This document shows, piece after piece, positions 1 through 11,640 of a stretch of 64,000 nucleotides of DNA. The stretch comes from Scalesia atractyloides. Its lineage: Eukaryota; Streptophyta; Magnoliopsida; Asterales; Asteraceae. Made by a program: the position numbers and the translations under genes. Each line of letters begins with the position of its first letter. Within the stretch, counting starts at the first letter, position 1. The notes below the pieces were generated by a model that did no database searches, was not told the origin of the DNA, and saw only the letters and a list, made by a program, of their open reading frames with translations. The stretch covers positions 48,627,681 to 48,691,680 of the forward strand of contig CAMTDV010000007.1 in the NCBI GenBank assembly GCA_947069175.1, written 5' to 3'.

Positions 1-361
1 AAAGAGTATCCTCTGTTCTACATCCACTGTTGGTGAAACCACTATTTTCCCAATCCATTGATAATTTATCCTCTAATAGTGTAAAACCACTGCTGTTCAT
101 TTCTCTGTTCAGAACCATTGCTGGTATCCAACAGAGGTTTCTAAATAACTGTCTTCCATTATCCAACAGAGTTTACACGTGCACAAATGTTAGCCATCAG
201 ATCTTTTGGAAACCGCCACAATGCCAGCATTCACTTTTCACTTTATAAACCTTGTTTCATCCAAACAGAGTTCTACTTGTAGTTTCGATTTCAAAAAATT
301 CTCCATTAAGATCTCCATTACTCTCATCTTCTTCCAAATCCTCAATAATCACTCTTCCATC
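1..361 (+). promoter_or_regulatory. Promoter region of FW-1
   Basis: This is the upstream region of the FW-1 pseudogene. It carries spaced copies of a CCACTGNTGG-type word at about 24-33, 87-95 and 115-124. A TATA box (TTTATAAA, 242-249) follows, then a pyrimidine-rich untranslated stretch to the ATG at 362. The last 360 bases of the window on the opposite strand align with this block. The shared parts include the word near the outer edge, the 'aacagagtttaca.gtgcaca' stretch, the TATA box and the 'ttcatccaaa.agagtt' leader. That makes it a conserved gene-family promoter. The left limit is not visible. Confidence 0.55.
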
Positions 362-1765
362 ATGAACCTCATCATCAATACTCCCCATAAGTACCCTCCT
401 ATACTCGAAAAAATAAATAATAATAGGTTTCCAGATGTGTCACAAAAAACACAGGTTTCAAGATGTGTGTTCATGGCAGTAGCTTTTGTGCGGAGTGTGT
501 CACTCTGTACGAGGTGCATGCACACCTTGTACGAAGTGACTAAAGGCAAAATGTGAAATGGTACAAAACACACTTCGTACAAACTACACATGTACACCTC
601 ATACGAAGTGAAATGGTCAAAAGTTTCTAGATGCTTGTGCACACTCCCTACGAAGTGAACCAGGGTTGAAATTTTTGAAAATTTTTCTAAGTGTTGGTTT
701 ATTGTGTATGTGCAGGATAAGAAAACGACATTCGAAACCAATCCATAACATATGCTGCCTGCTCGACAAGAATATTCTGGAAATAGCACCGTTCAGCGAA
801 GTGCTCGAGTTCATAGGACGTTTAACATTACAAAGGCGCTGACAGATAAACACAAGCCATACAGATCACATATCGAACGGTTTTGGGCATCTGCTAGATC
901 TAAAGAAAAGCCGAGGGCAATTGTGTCTGCAGTTAAGATCGGGGAAGTGGAGTTTGAAGTCAAGATTACAGAAAACTTGATCCGTAGAGTGTTGGAATTC
1001 AATGATAAAGATAGTGATCCAATGGGCTACCCTGATCGAATGGTGAAAGAATGCTTTTATCGTATGGGTTACAAGGGACACATGAATGATGCACTATTCA
1101 AGAAAGCCAACCTAGGCAGACCATACAAGTTTTTCGCACACTCTGTCATAACTCACTTAGCCATAGAAAGGGAGGTTTCGACGATTTGATCAAGTATCAG
1201 ATGTGCATGATCATGGCGCTTATGTTGAACCTACCTTACAACATCACAAAGTTGATCTTTGACCAAATGGTGTTGAACATTGAAAGAGTAAAGTTTTTAC
1301 AGTATCCAAGGTTCATACAAATGATGCTTGACGATTAGTTTCCGAATCTGGAAAAGAATGAAGATGATGAGCTAAAGTTAAATCATATGGATGTTGATAC
1401 ATTGAACCATATGATGAGCTAAAGTTAAATCATATGGATGTTGACATGTTGAACAATTTGAATCCTTACATGAAGCAGACTGATGAACCGATTGCTAGGC
1501 CAGTGTTTGGAGCTATTGCAGTTAAAAACTATATTGCGCCGCCGAAGGGAAAGTGGAGAAAGGATTCTAGTGGAGATGAAAAAGATGAGCTTGCACGTTT
1601 AGAAAGATTTAAGCCTAAGTGAAGAAGTTGGTATGAGAAAGAAGAGACAAAGAAACGCAAGTGTGCACCTGCAAAGAAACAAGCTACTGGCACTTCATCT
1701 TCAGCTCCTCAACGCAAGCGTGTTGTTGTTCGTTCTTTACTAGTTGATGAACCCGAGGTTTTAGA
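362..1765 (+). pseudogene. FW-1 pseudogene, 5' half (retroelement-associated FW-motif protein)
   Basis: Exon 1 starts with MNLIINTPHKYPPIL at 362 and matches the reading of FW-3 at the other end of the window. An intron filled with palindromic words follows, ending near 713 at a 'tgtatgtgcag' acceptor. The main exon reads MLPARQEYSG... from 752. It has the family core FWASA (about residue 44), a VKI...I.R.L block, and after a frameshift near 1172 the GGFDDL..YQM.M..AL.LN..YN and YPRF.QM blocks. A duplicated 30-40 bp piece lies near 1380-1440. Lysine/arginine-rich sequence leads up to 1765, where copia-1 interrupts the gene. The rest resumes at 26565. Function is unknown. In-frame stops (for example at 1336) make it a pseudogene. 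Assignment to the FW family rests on motif recall. Confidence 0.6.
501..657. repeat. Palindromic word array in the FW-1 intron
   Basis: Five copies of a 16-bp word close to the perfect palindrome CACTTCGTACGAAGTG lie at 501-516, 523-538, 571-586, 595-610 and 642-657. The copies vary mainly in the outer half-sites, while TACGA is the most constant core. The same word recurs at 29681-29756, just past the 3' end of the interrupted gene. Confidence 0.75.
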
Positions 1766-2034
1766 TGTAAAGACATTAATAGGTTTATGCATTTGGGTCG
1801 TTTTAATGTAAAGGGCTTGGGGGAAGGCTTTGGGCCTAAAAGGTTAGAGTTTAGGAGCTCCAACCCTCTAATATATATAGTTAACGATGTATGAGGGTTG
1901 GATAGCTCTTGATTACACTTTCACTTGTATTAGAAAAATTACATTTTGTATGCAAGTTGAATCCTTCCATCTTCATCTTATTTCTCAAAGCTTGTTTGTG
2001 TGATATCGATTAGATCCGATTTATCAGGCCTACA
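1766..2034 (+). repeat. Copia-1 5' LTR
   Basis: This 269-bp LTR (TG...CA) is nearly identical to 26295-26564. It holds a TATA-like run (tatatatag) near 1872. The initiator tRNA-Met primer-binding site begins right after it and is split by gypsy-1: ATTGG-TATCA at 2035-2044 continues as TATCAGAGCC at 14667. Confidence 0.88.
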
Positions 2035-2044
2035 ATTGGTATCA
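2035..2044 (+). other. Copia-1 primer-binding site, left half, with gypsy-1 target duplication
   Basis: ATTGGTATCA follows the LTR. Joined across the gypsy-1 insertion, it continues as TATCAGAGCC at 14667. The full site is the canonical TGGTATCAGAGC complement of initiator tRNA-Met. TATCA (2040-2044 and 14667-14671) is the 5-bp duplication made by gypsy-1. Confidence 0.85.
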
Positions 2045-5000
2045 TGTGACATTTGTGCCTTTTCAGTCATTGTACAATCACAAACAATTTCGTATTCAAT
2101 GAAACCCTGTGTTTTATTTTCGAAATTTGTATAATTATCTAAGATATTTGCACAATTTCATTTTCTTGCACGATTTCTAACCCTCAAAATTTTGTGGAAG
2201 TAATTCGTTAACTAACACTCAAACGCAGTCAGTTTAATGTGATGTACACTCCGAAAAAAGGACATAAGCAATACATACCCTAAATACCCTTTACATAACT
2301 TAGATATAAGTTTTGAAGGGTTAGACATGACAAAAACAAGCTTATACAAGTCAAGGGACTCTTTTCGTCAAACTACGAAAGTCTGTTGGTCCGTATCCAA
2401 CATACGAACCATGTGTATCAATCCAAATATTTTTTTATGCAATAAAATCTTGTATTTTATAGATGAGAATGCAAAAATGTCACTCGTTGCACAATTTCGA
2501 TCATTTTCGTGTTCGTTAAAGCGTTTTACGCATTTTTGTGAAACGCGTAATCGTACAACCGAACGAACCGAAATCCATGACATTTTAGGGCATAATCCAA
2601 GTTACAAATGTCTTAACACCTTTATATAACCTAAACATTAGGTTAAAAGGGTTAAAAATGGCAAACAAGTGAAAATACAAGTCCAAGGGCCAAAAATGTC
2701 AAAAAAATAAAATATTTTTGCTTCTTCACCAAGTTTGTCACCTATCTCCAATTTTTGACACCTAGCACTCCCTTTGCCACAATTAATATGATGTTAACAC
2801 ATGTTAGGAAACTAATCCACACTTGAGGACACTTGTCATCACCTCCTTAATCCTAAAATACTATAAGTACCCCATGATTCTTCCATTTTTTTCACACCAC
2901 ATCAAAACACTTCAAAGCAAAGTGTGAAGTTCTTCTTTCTATCCTTCTTGGAGCTTGTTTCCAGCATTTGGAAGCCTCCTATCTGAGTTCCGAAAGTATT
3001 CTTCAAAACGAGTAAGTACTTTTCTAGTTCTTTCATTATTTTATTTATTTTGAGCTAAAAGTCGAACAATTTGGCTTCCTGATTGACTCTTGGTTCTGAC
3101 CATATTTGGTCAAGTCAAAGTTTAATTGAACTTTGCAACGTGATCGAATCACAAAGGGTATTATCCCTAACGATTTCATCTTCTGATTACCACTTTACTA
3201 GTCGAAGTGACGATTCAAAGTTTCGGTCAAAAATGCGCATGATGTGCATTTTACGACGAAACTATTTTGGGGTATCAAAACACCAAGATTTGATAACAAA
3301 TCAGTTTTATAAACTTAGTTAGACATATTTTGACATGTCTAACTCGACACTTCTAGTTTAGTGCTTATTTAGGGTCGTAAGTCGAGCGGTCTTGACCACC
3401 GCTTTGACTTTCGAATCCGACCCGTCTGGTCGATCTTAGGATCCGACCAAACACATATTTGTGACCATAGTTGTATAAGGAATAACCTACTGAGGTTATA
3501 CCTTATGGTCACATCGTTTGGTTATTGTTATAATAAGTTATTTCTATGTTCTTAAAAAAATGAATGACCAAAATGCCCTTTGCGCATAAATCCATTTTAA
3601 ACACATGAAACCAAATTTATGACATATAAACTGATGTTATAACATTTTCAAACATGTTTGGGCATTTAAGACTTATCATAGGACATGTTTAACCATCCGA
3701 TCAAGCGTTTACGCTAATGACCCGTTAAAGTAGCATAAACTACCTTAACGAGTCATAATGGGTCAAAAGCACTTAGGATCCTTTCCAAATCAGAATGTTA
3801 AGTTTGTTAACCGTATCACATGAGCTCCAACACTCGTTTGGGGTTATAAACTTCGTCTATCGATCTCCTCTGTATCCCGACACTAACATATTTATTGACA
3901 CACTAGACACGTTTGGGCTTTGTTTATTCCGTTGATCAACACTTCTAGTTTAGTGCTTATTTAGGGTCGTAAGTCGAGCGGTCTTGACCACCGCTTTGAC
4001 TTTCGAATCCGACCCGTTGGTCGATCTTAGGATCCGACCAAACACATATTTGTGACCATAGTTGTATAAGGAATAACCTACTGAGGTTATACCTTATGGT
4101 CACATCGTTTGGTTATTGTTATAATAAGTTATTTCTATGTTCTTAAAAAAATGAATGACCAAAATGCCCTTTGCGCATAAATCCATTTTAAACACATGAA
4201 ACCAAATTTATGACATATAAACTGATGTTATAACATTTTCAAACATGTTTGGGCATTTAAGACTTATCATAGGACATGTTTAACCATCCGATCAAGCGTT
4301 TACGCTAATGACCCGTTAAAGTAGCATAAACTACCTTAACGAGTCATAATGGGTCAAAAGCACTTAGGATCCTTTCCAAATCAGAATGTTAAGTTTGTTA
4401 AACCGTATCACATGAGCTCCAACACTCGTTTGGTTTATAAGACTTCGTTCTATCCGATCTCCCGTCTGTAGTCCCGACACGCTAACATATTTATCTGACA
4501 CACTAGGACACGTTTGGGCTTTGTTTATTCCGTTGATCAACAACACTTTTGCAATCCCATGTGAGTATATAGCCCCCTCTTTTACATTTTCTAAATGTTT
4601 TGGAGTGATTCATATGTGCCTATAATTATTTTCAAGATTTAAAAACAATATACATAGTTTATATATACAAAATGATTTTCAAAGTGAGTACATAGTTCCC
4701 CTCTTTTACGTGTTACAAATGTTTTGGGGTGACTCATATGTGCTAAATCATTTTCAAGTTTTCAAAAACAATGTCTATGGTTTATCTATAAACAATACGA
4801 ATTCAATAATGTGAACAACTTGTTGATGCGTTATCCATAACATGAATGACATTCATTAGCTTTGGCCGGGCCGACCAGTCTATGTTATGGTACCATAGGA
4901 CTGACAATCCCATTATCGGACTGTTCACTGGATTTGGTGGAAGTTTCGGTAATGATTGAAACTGTTTCTGATTAACAAATCATTTTTTGATTTGTTAGTC

Positions 5001-5762
5001 TAGTTAAAGAGACCTTTTGGTGGTTTAGTCAACACAGGTTTGAATGGTTCATTAAAGAACGATCAAAAGTTTTCATAATTAAAACACAGACGATTTGTTT
5101 ATAACATGGACAATTTGTGTATGACACGGACAATTGATTTTAACATGGACGAATGTTTTATAACACAGACAAATGGTTTATAACACGAACAAATGGTTTT
5201 AAACAATGCCACGCATTGAATTTTACCCACAGAGATAAACTATACGAAATTTTCTTTTGAATCAATCTATTTCAAGGTTTTTATAAAAGAAACATTTTGG
5301 TCAAGATTCATGGCTACAAGGTTTTCACAAGTCTAACCAACTTGTTTTAGTTGGTTAATTGTATTGCAATATCAAACACTTTTGATACGACGTTTTCACT
5401 TTACGACTCTTGTAGTCGGACGAGGTGTTGGAATATATATACAAAGCTACGAATTTGACACACTCACAAAACCTATGTACTCGCCGGCATTTTTATGCTG
5501 ACTCTTTTTTCACATATGTTTCAGGAGTCAGTGCTTGATAATATGATGCATACTTCATGTAGGAATGGACGCGGGCCTTAGTGACTTAAATTATGAAAGA
5601 CAATTTATTTATGTGTTGTTTCTGTTTATCCCAAGACAATGTAAACATTTAACTTGATAAAACAAAATTTTAAATTCCATGAGTTGTGAAACAATAGTTC
5701 TGTGACATGACTCCCTGATGTTTCCGCCGCGGTTTGTTATTTTACGCGGTCAGGGTGTTACA
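2045..5762 (+). repeat. Gypsy-1 5' LTR
   Basis: This 3.7-kb LTR runs from TGTGAC to GTTACA. It contains a tandem duplication of about 592 bp that the right LTR lacks, and near 5090-5200 a short array of about five units of roughly 20 bp (ACGGACAAATGGTTTATAAC type). A decayed PBS (TTGTATCAGAGT) follows at 5770-5781. The extra length over the right LTR is explained by the duplication here and a deletion of roughly 660 bp there (right-LTR junction near 13889). Confidence 0.85.
3348..4540 (+). repeat. 592-bp tandem duplication inside the gypsy-1 5' LTR
   Basis: Two consecutive copies start with CACTTCTAGTTTAGTGC: 3348-3939 and 3940-4540. They are almost identical over the first 480 bases, then differ by many scattered single-base gains in the second copy (4435-4515 against 3840-3915). 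The right LTR has one copy only. Confidence 0.85.
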
Positions 5763-6440
5763 GAAAGATTTGTATCAGAGTTTATAGTTACAAGGAATTA
5801 GGTTGTTAGTAATGCTTTGACCTAGACTATAACCTTCCTAGGACCCTAACGTGAGTTATCTTGCATTTAGATTATTAAAACAAAACCATCACCTATCCTT
5901 AGGTGACTACCAAAACAAATACACAAGTTACAAATTCGTTTTGAAAATCAATCATCTATCCTTAGATGATTTGTTTTGGTGTAAAGCCTTGTAAGTTTTC
6001 AAAATCCCGTCAAAGTTTGGGTTTTATTAATGTGAACACGTGCAATCTGGAAGGGTGGATGCCTGTACCCTGAGTTTTCTGTCTAAGGCTAGAGTGTTCG
6101 TACAAATCCGCGTTATCGGACCAGTCACTCTTACCTGGGAACTCTTGGGGTGAGTCTCCACTTATAGGCTAAAGCATGTCTTCGTGATACATTATAAAGA
6201 CCCATTTACTTTGATTATTCATTGTTTGTCGTTTGTTTCTTTCTAAGTAACGAATGACATCTTTATATTTCATCGATATTTTTAACATCTCTCTAGATTA
6301 GCCAATGTTTGTCATTCGGCCCCTAAATAAGCTATTTAGAACCATGTTTAACCCCAAGCCAACCCTTCTGGACCTCCGTTCCCACCTGGTTCTTGCTACA
6401 ATGTGGCGAGATGGGTCACTTTAGAAACAGCTGCCAAAAT
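5763..6440 (+). pseudogene. Gypsy-1 leader and gag remnant
   Basis: After the degenerate PBS there is no recognisable capsid coding sequence. Near 6392-6440 a CCHC zinc-knuckle coding stretch is visible, but one base is missing in its middle, so the frame breaks. Most of gag has been deleted. The segment joins directly to protease sequence. Confidence 0.5.
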
Positions 6441-6960
6441 TGGTGAACGCGAATGCAAATCCAGCCCGTGGACTGTGCATTCAACATCAATGCCAACGAG
6501 GCTCATGCTGATAATGAAGTCATTAGTGGTACGTTTCTTGTTAACAATCATCCTGCTTCTATTCTTTTCAATTCGGGTGCCGATAGAAGCTTTATATCAT
6601 TAGCCTTTGAACCTTTGCTTTCGATGCCTAGAACAAAGCTAGGAAAACCCTTATCGGTGGAAATAGCAAGTGGTGAACCCTTGTGCTCGACTATGTCATT
6701 CGTAGTTGCCAATTGAACTTGGATAATCACCTTTTTCCCATTGACCTCACACCAATGCAACTCGGGAGTTTTGAGATCATTATAAGAATGATTTGGTTAA
6801 CCAAACACCATGCTGAGATGATATGTTTCGACAAGGTTGTTCATATACCTCTTTAGTCTGGCGGAACCTTAGAAGTTCACCGAGAGAAACCCTCTAGTAG
6901 CCTAAAACTTATGACCTGTACCCAGGCCCAAAAATACCTATGAAAGAATTATGTAGCCTT
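6441..6960 (+). pseudogene. Gypsy-1 protease (pseudogene)
   Basis: The frame from 6453 reads GTFLVNNHPASILFNSGADR then SFIS, the aspartic-protease active-site region of plant gypsy elements. The catalytic Asp position (D-S/T-G-A) is Asn here (NSGADRSFIS), a G-to-A change, so activity would be lost. A stop follows at 6714-6716. The stretch up to 6960 still resembles the protease-RT connector but is broken by stops. Confidence 0.7.
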
Positions 6961-6961
6961 C

Positions 6962-7976
6962 TTGGCACATATCATAGAGGAAAAAGGCAAGGGCAAAACT
7001 GTTCCGGACATCCCTGTTGTTCGGGAATATCCTGAGGTGTTTCCTGAAGAGCTACCTGGTTTACCCCCAATTCGTCAAGTTGAGTTTGGTATTGAGCTTG
7101 TACCTGGTGCCAACCCAATTGCCAAATCTCCTTACCATCTTTCACCGTCTGAAATGCAAGAGTTGTCAAAGCAACTCCAAGAACTTTCAGACAAGGGATT
7201 CATTCGTCCGAGCTTTTCACCTTGGGGCGCTCCTGTCCTATTCGTGAAAAAAGAAGGATAGATCCTTTCATATGTGTATCAATTATCGTGAACTCAACAA
7301 ACTCACAATACAAAATTGATATCCCCTACCTCGCATTGATGATCTCTTTGATCAGCTACAAGGTGTAACCTGCTTTTCAAAGATTGATCTACGTTTTGGG
7401 TATCATCAACATTATGTACTCAAAGAAGATATTCCCAAGACTCCTTTTCGCACTCCATACGGCCATTATGAGTTCACTGTCGTGCCTTTTGGTTTGACGA
7501 ATGCTCCTACCGTCTTCATGGACTTAATGAATAGGGTTTGTAAACCTTATTTAAACAAGTTCTTCATTGTTTTCATCGACGACATCCTCATTTATTCTAA
7601 GTCTCGAGCCGATCACGAACAACATCTCCGTCTAACGATGGAACTCCTGAAGAAAGAACAACTTTACACCAAATTCTCTAAGTGTGAATTTTGGCTAAAA
7701 GAAGTTCAATTTTTGGGAGACATTGTTATCGAACAAGGTATACATCTAGATCCCGCCAAAATCAGTGCGATTAGGGATTGGAGTACACCTACTACACCTA
7801 CCGAAGTTCGTTCATTTCTTGGTCTTGCTGGATATTATCGACGATTCATCGCGAACTTTTCAAAGATCGTGGTTCCCATCACCACTTTGACTCAGAAGAA
7901 TAAACCTTTGGAGTGGGGACCCAAACAAGAGGAAGCCTTTCAAACACTGAAACAAAACTCTGTAATGCTCCTGTTT
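6962..7976 (+). pseudogene. Gypsy-1 reverse transcriptase (pseudogene)
   Basis: RT landmarks appear in order: YPEVFPEELPGLPP, GFIRPSFSPWGAPVLFVKK, a stop at 7259-7261, YRELNKLT, PRIDDLFDQLQG, GLTNAPTVFMDLMN, and the catalytic box FIDDILIYS (FIDD codons at 7572-7583). Then come KCEFW, GLAGYYRRFI and the RT-RNase H connection. The catalytic Asp pair is kept. At least one stop and one frameshift (near 7950) break the frame. Confidence 0.85.
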
Positions 7977-8338
7977 TATCTTTACTCGACGGCAACGACG
8001 ATTTTGTTGTCTATTGTGACGCATCAAACCTAGGCCTTGGTTGTGTTCTCATGCAAAGAGATAAAGTCATAGCCTATGTGTCAAGACAATTGAAAATCCA
8101 CGAGAAAAACTACACAACTCATGATCTTGAGTTAGGAGTCGTAGTTTTCACTGATCACAAAAGTCTCCAACACATATTCAATCAAAAGGAGCTAAACATG
8201 AGACAACGACGCTGGGTCGAACTTCTGAATGACTACGACTGTGAGATTCGCTACCATCCTGGTAAGGCGAATGTTGTGGCTAATGTGCTTAGTCGTAAAG
8301 GAACGTGTCAAACTTCATTGTGTTCAAGTTCAATATAA
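7913..8338 (+). pseudogene. Gypsy-1 RNase H (pseudogene, internal deletion)
   Basis: The reading DDFVVYCDASNLGLGCVLMQ marks RNase H. Compared with gypsy-2, about 17 residues (the ALKIWRHYL region) are missing between LELGVVVF and TDHKSLQHIF. The end ANVLSRK closes RNase H. The sequence then jumps to the post-integrase tail, so the whole zinc-binding and catalytic integrase is absent. Confidence 0.8.
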
Positions 8339-8379
8339 TATCCAGACACGTATCCTTCAAGCACAACATACATGTGTGA

Positions 8380-8654
8380 CCCAAAGCTTGTTGAAAAATG
8401 AGCTACCTCCTGAAATTGGGAATATTCACCCAACATTCCACGTGTCTAATTTGAAAAAGTGTTTAGCCGATACAAACCTCCACATTCTCCTCGACGTAAT
8501 TCACGTTGATGACACTATGCACTTTGTCGAGAAACCTGCGGAGATATTGGACCGTGAAGTCAAGACACTCAAGCGTAGACGTATACCGATAGTTAAATTC
8601 ACTGGGAATCTAAACGTGGCCCAGAATTTACTTATGAACGAGAGGATCAGATGA
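8380..8654 (+). pseudogene. Gypsy-1 C-terminal integrase tail / chromodomain-like remnant
   Basis: The reading LPPEIGNIHPTFHVSNLKKC, IHVDDTMHFVEKPAEILDRE and KTLKRRRIPIVKF is the segment after the integrase core in plant chromoviruses. The same region of gypsy-2 (52344-51990, minus) aligns with it. The terminal chromodomain is not complete. Confidence 0.7.
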
Positions 8655-8721
8655 AAGCAAAATATCCACATCTGTTTTCACAAAGTTTCCTCTAATTAAA
8701 TTTTGGGACGAAATTTTCAAA

Positions 8722-8733
8722 AGTAGGGGAGAC
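8722..8733 (+). other. Gypsy-1 polypurine tract
   Basis: AAGTAGGGGAGAC directly precedes the TGTGAC of the 3' LTR. Upstream GGGACGAAATTTTC is the 3' motif that also appears, on the minus strand, before the 3' LTR of gypsy-2. Confidence 0.75.
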
Positions 8734-9129
8734 TGTGACATTTATGACTTTTCAATCATTGTACAATTACAAACAATTTCGTATTCAATGAAACCCAGTG
8801 TTTTATTTGTCACAACCCCTGTAATTCCATCACATCAGAGCTAGGCGTGAACTAAACTGGTATCTTCATTGCACAGCGGAAGTAACATGAGTGCTAAGAC
8901 TTCTAATATATGAACGCCCACTAAATACTCGAATCCCCATGGGTTCCACTATTCCAACCGTACCATACTTGTACTTGCAACATGAGAAAGAACATGCGAA
9001 AAGTCAACAAAAAGTTTGTTTTTGTTTCAAATGAGTTATAAAACATTTGAGCATTTTGCATTCGAAAACCGGTTTGTGGGATCATAAATACCAATGCATT
9101 TGAAATGTCATATCCGTATAACAGTATTG

Positions 9130-9340
9130 AAATGTTTTATGTGCAGCTTGTAAACCGATGCATATAACAATTATGTTTGTAAACCGGTGATAAAATGTTT
9201 TTAATGGTATCTGTAAATCGTTAGTGAAATGTTTTCTGTTATGTCTGTAAACCGATATTGAAATCTGTTATATTTGTAAACCGGTATTGAAATGTTATCT
9301 ATCATAATTGTAAACTGGTATTGAAATCACAGTATGTAGG
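9130..9340. repeat. Short tandem array in the solo LTR
   Basis: About six imperfect units share the core TTGTAAACCGGTATTGAAATG (drifting copies TCTGTAAATCG, TGTAAACCGAT and similar), spaced 30-40 bp apart. Confidence 0.55.
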
Positions 9341-9619
9341 ATGCCTATGGAATCTAAGGATCTGTCAGTGTGTAGCTAATACACTAACCTATGTGCCATA
9401 AGTAAGTAACCAACTCGAGACAACTCTGACATTATTGGGATCACAAAAGCACTCCTAACCGGTTAACATACCAGGAGTGGAGCGTGTCTCAAACTCGATA
9501 GATCTATACCTTTTGCCCTTGGTCACTACGTGATTAATGGTTACTATTGTCATCATCCTACTTACGCACAGTGATCTGTTATCATCTAATCCCATAGGTA
9601 CATACCTATTGTTATAAAT

Positions 9620-9805
9620 CTGTGTTATTGGGCCATGCCCATGTCATTTATGTTATTGGGGCTCGCCCATGTTATCCATGTTATTAGGCCTAGCTAATGT
9701 TTTCTTGTTATTGGGCCTAGCCCATGTTTTCTTGTCATTAGGCCTAGCCCATGTTTCTTGTCGTTGGGCCTAGCCCATGTTATAAATAAAATTGGGGCCT
9801 CACCC
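9620..9805. repeat. TGGGCCTAGCCCA word array in the solo LTR
   Basis: About seven near-palindromic units (TGGGC-CTA-GCCCA and variants such as GGGGCTCGCCC) are separated by short T-rich spacers. The same array, larger, lies in both gypsy-2 LTRs. Confidence 0.7.
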
Positions 9806-11454
9806 CCTAGTTATGACTATGACAATCCCGTCACTAGTCATAAAACTCATGCATGTTTGGAAAAGCTTTGTATAACTGTGAAAACCGGTACGTTTAGCAT
9901 AAACCCTTGGTAAACCATTTGAGTTCATTGAAATCTGTTTGTAACATGGTTTAGAAATATATGATTTTCATTCATCGAAACATTGTATGCTTTCGCAAAA
10001 CATGCATGTCTTTCCACTCCCGAAAACATTTATAAAAATGTAAAACGGTAAAAAGTGGGGGTTATGAACTCACCTTGATATCCTTGTGCAAAGCTAGCTT
10101 AATGTGATTCCATAGTGTTGTCTCCACAACTTGACTTGCTAGCATGCAATCTAAGGTATTCCTAAAAAGGAATAACTTGTAAGCTTCTAGATATAACGTA
10201 GCTAAACTACGTGTCACCGAGCTCTACCGAATCGTTAATCATACGATTCTATGAAATTGTCATTGTCTTAACTCGGAATAACCAATCTATGGTTTTCTTA
10301 GAAACGATTTTGTTTTCGAACGACTTGAAATATATGTTTATATATAAAAATAACTGTATTTCATGAAATCGTATTAGTCGTCATGTACGTCGATGGATAA
10401 TAGTACGACTCTTCGTAGTTTTCGTAAGATATAATGTATATATACTTGTAATATACCGTATAGTTAATACATTTCCTATCCGAGCAAGAGTCTTGCGTAT
10501 CGTTTATAATAAATAATGATGTCATCGTACGCTTGTTATAGTCTTGTGGAGTTGCGTCGTACTTCGTTTAGGCGTTTCTATAGAATATAACCAATATATT
10601 ATTGTTATAAAATCCTTCGAAATTATTCGTGTCGTCGACGTTTGAAATAAATAATACTATATTTATTTTATAAAAGTATTCAAAGTCTCGACATTCGAAT
10701 ATATATAATTATATTAGTGTTATATGGTTTCCGAATTCTAGACATCTTTAATATATGATTTCCGAATTCTGTCGTTTGAAATAGTACACACCTTGTATTC
10801 ATCTTGTAAAAGCGTTCGGAAATTTTGGCGTTTCGAAATAAATATAAGCGTTATATTTATTCTATAAAAGTATTCGGATGAGCTATCGATGTTTTCAAAT
10901 CTAGTTTCCAAGTTTCGATTGTGAATTAAACATAAATAAATATTATTTATTTTCTAGTCGATTACCGAATCTTGTTATCTTGTAATTACTCTCGTTGCAA
11001 AGTTATCGGCTCGACCTTGTAAGTTAAAATAGCATCGACAAAATAAATATATACCTATATTTATTTTATAACAATCGCTTTGAATCGGATGCTTTGCCTT
11101 TGAAATTCAACGTGTTTCGTATTGCGTATTTTACCGAAAATCGGGCAGAGTTTCCTCTGTTTTCGGAAGATCCCGACAATACTAGTTGTCGATTTATTTG
11201 TCAAAACGCGGTCAATCAATGTACGCAATATATATTACTTCGCGTCGTATTTCGAATATAATTTTCGCCAATTTTAATTCCGATTTATATTATAACAACG
11301 TCGGTTCGATTTTAACTAATAATTTTAAGCGAGTAACGTATTCGGATCAATTGTTATTTTTAAAATTTTGGCGTTATGTAATCATTAACGGATCGGTTTG
11401 AGCTCGGTTTTCGCGATAATGAATATTATTATTTATATAAACTAATACAAATCG

Positions 11455-11640
11455 TTGACCAGGTTTGACTGGATTGACTCGTGTTGACCGGGTTTGACCG
11501 TAGTTGACTGAGTTGACTCGCGTTGACCTTGTTTGACCGAGTTGACCAGAACAATTTCTGGTGCCGACGAATCTGACTGAACTGAACCCGAACCAAGACT
11601 GACCATGTTGACCCTTTTGACTAGCTGAGCGGGTTGACCG
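11455..11640. repeat. TTGACY (W-box-like) array in the solo LTR
   Basis: At least 13 TTGACC/TTGACT pentamer-plus-one sites lie in about 185 bp, arranged as a degenerate tandem repeat (GTTGACYNGGTTTGACC type). TTGAC[CT] is the core bound by plant WRKY factors (family knowledge). Whether these sites are used is inference. The open frame across it on the minus strand is low-complexity and not taken as a gene. Confidence 0.6.

Noticed and set aside
2327..3322. Short frames inside the gypsy-1 LTR
   Set aside because: Not kept in the corresponding part of the right LTR (12470-13470), where frameshifts differ.
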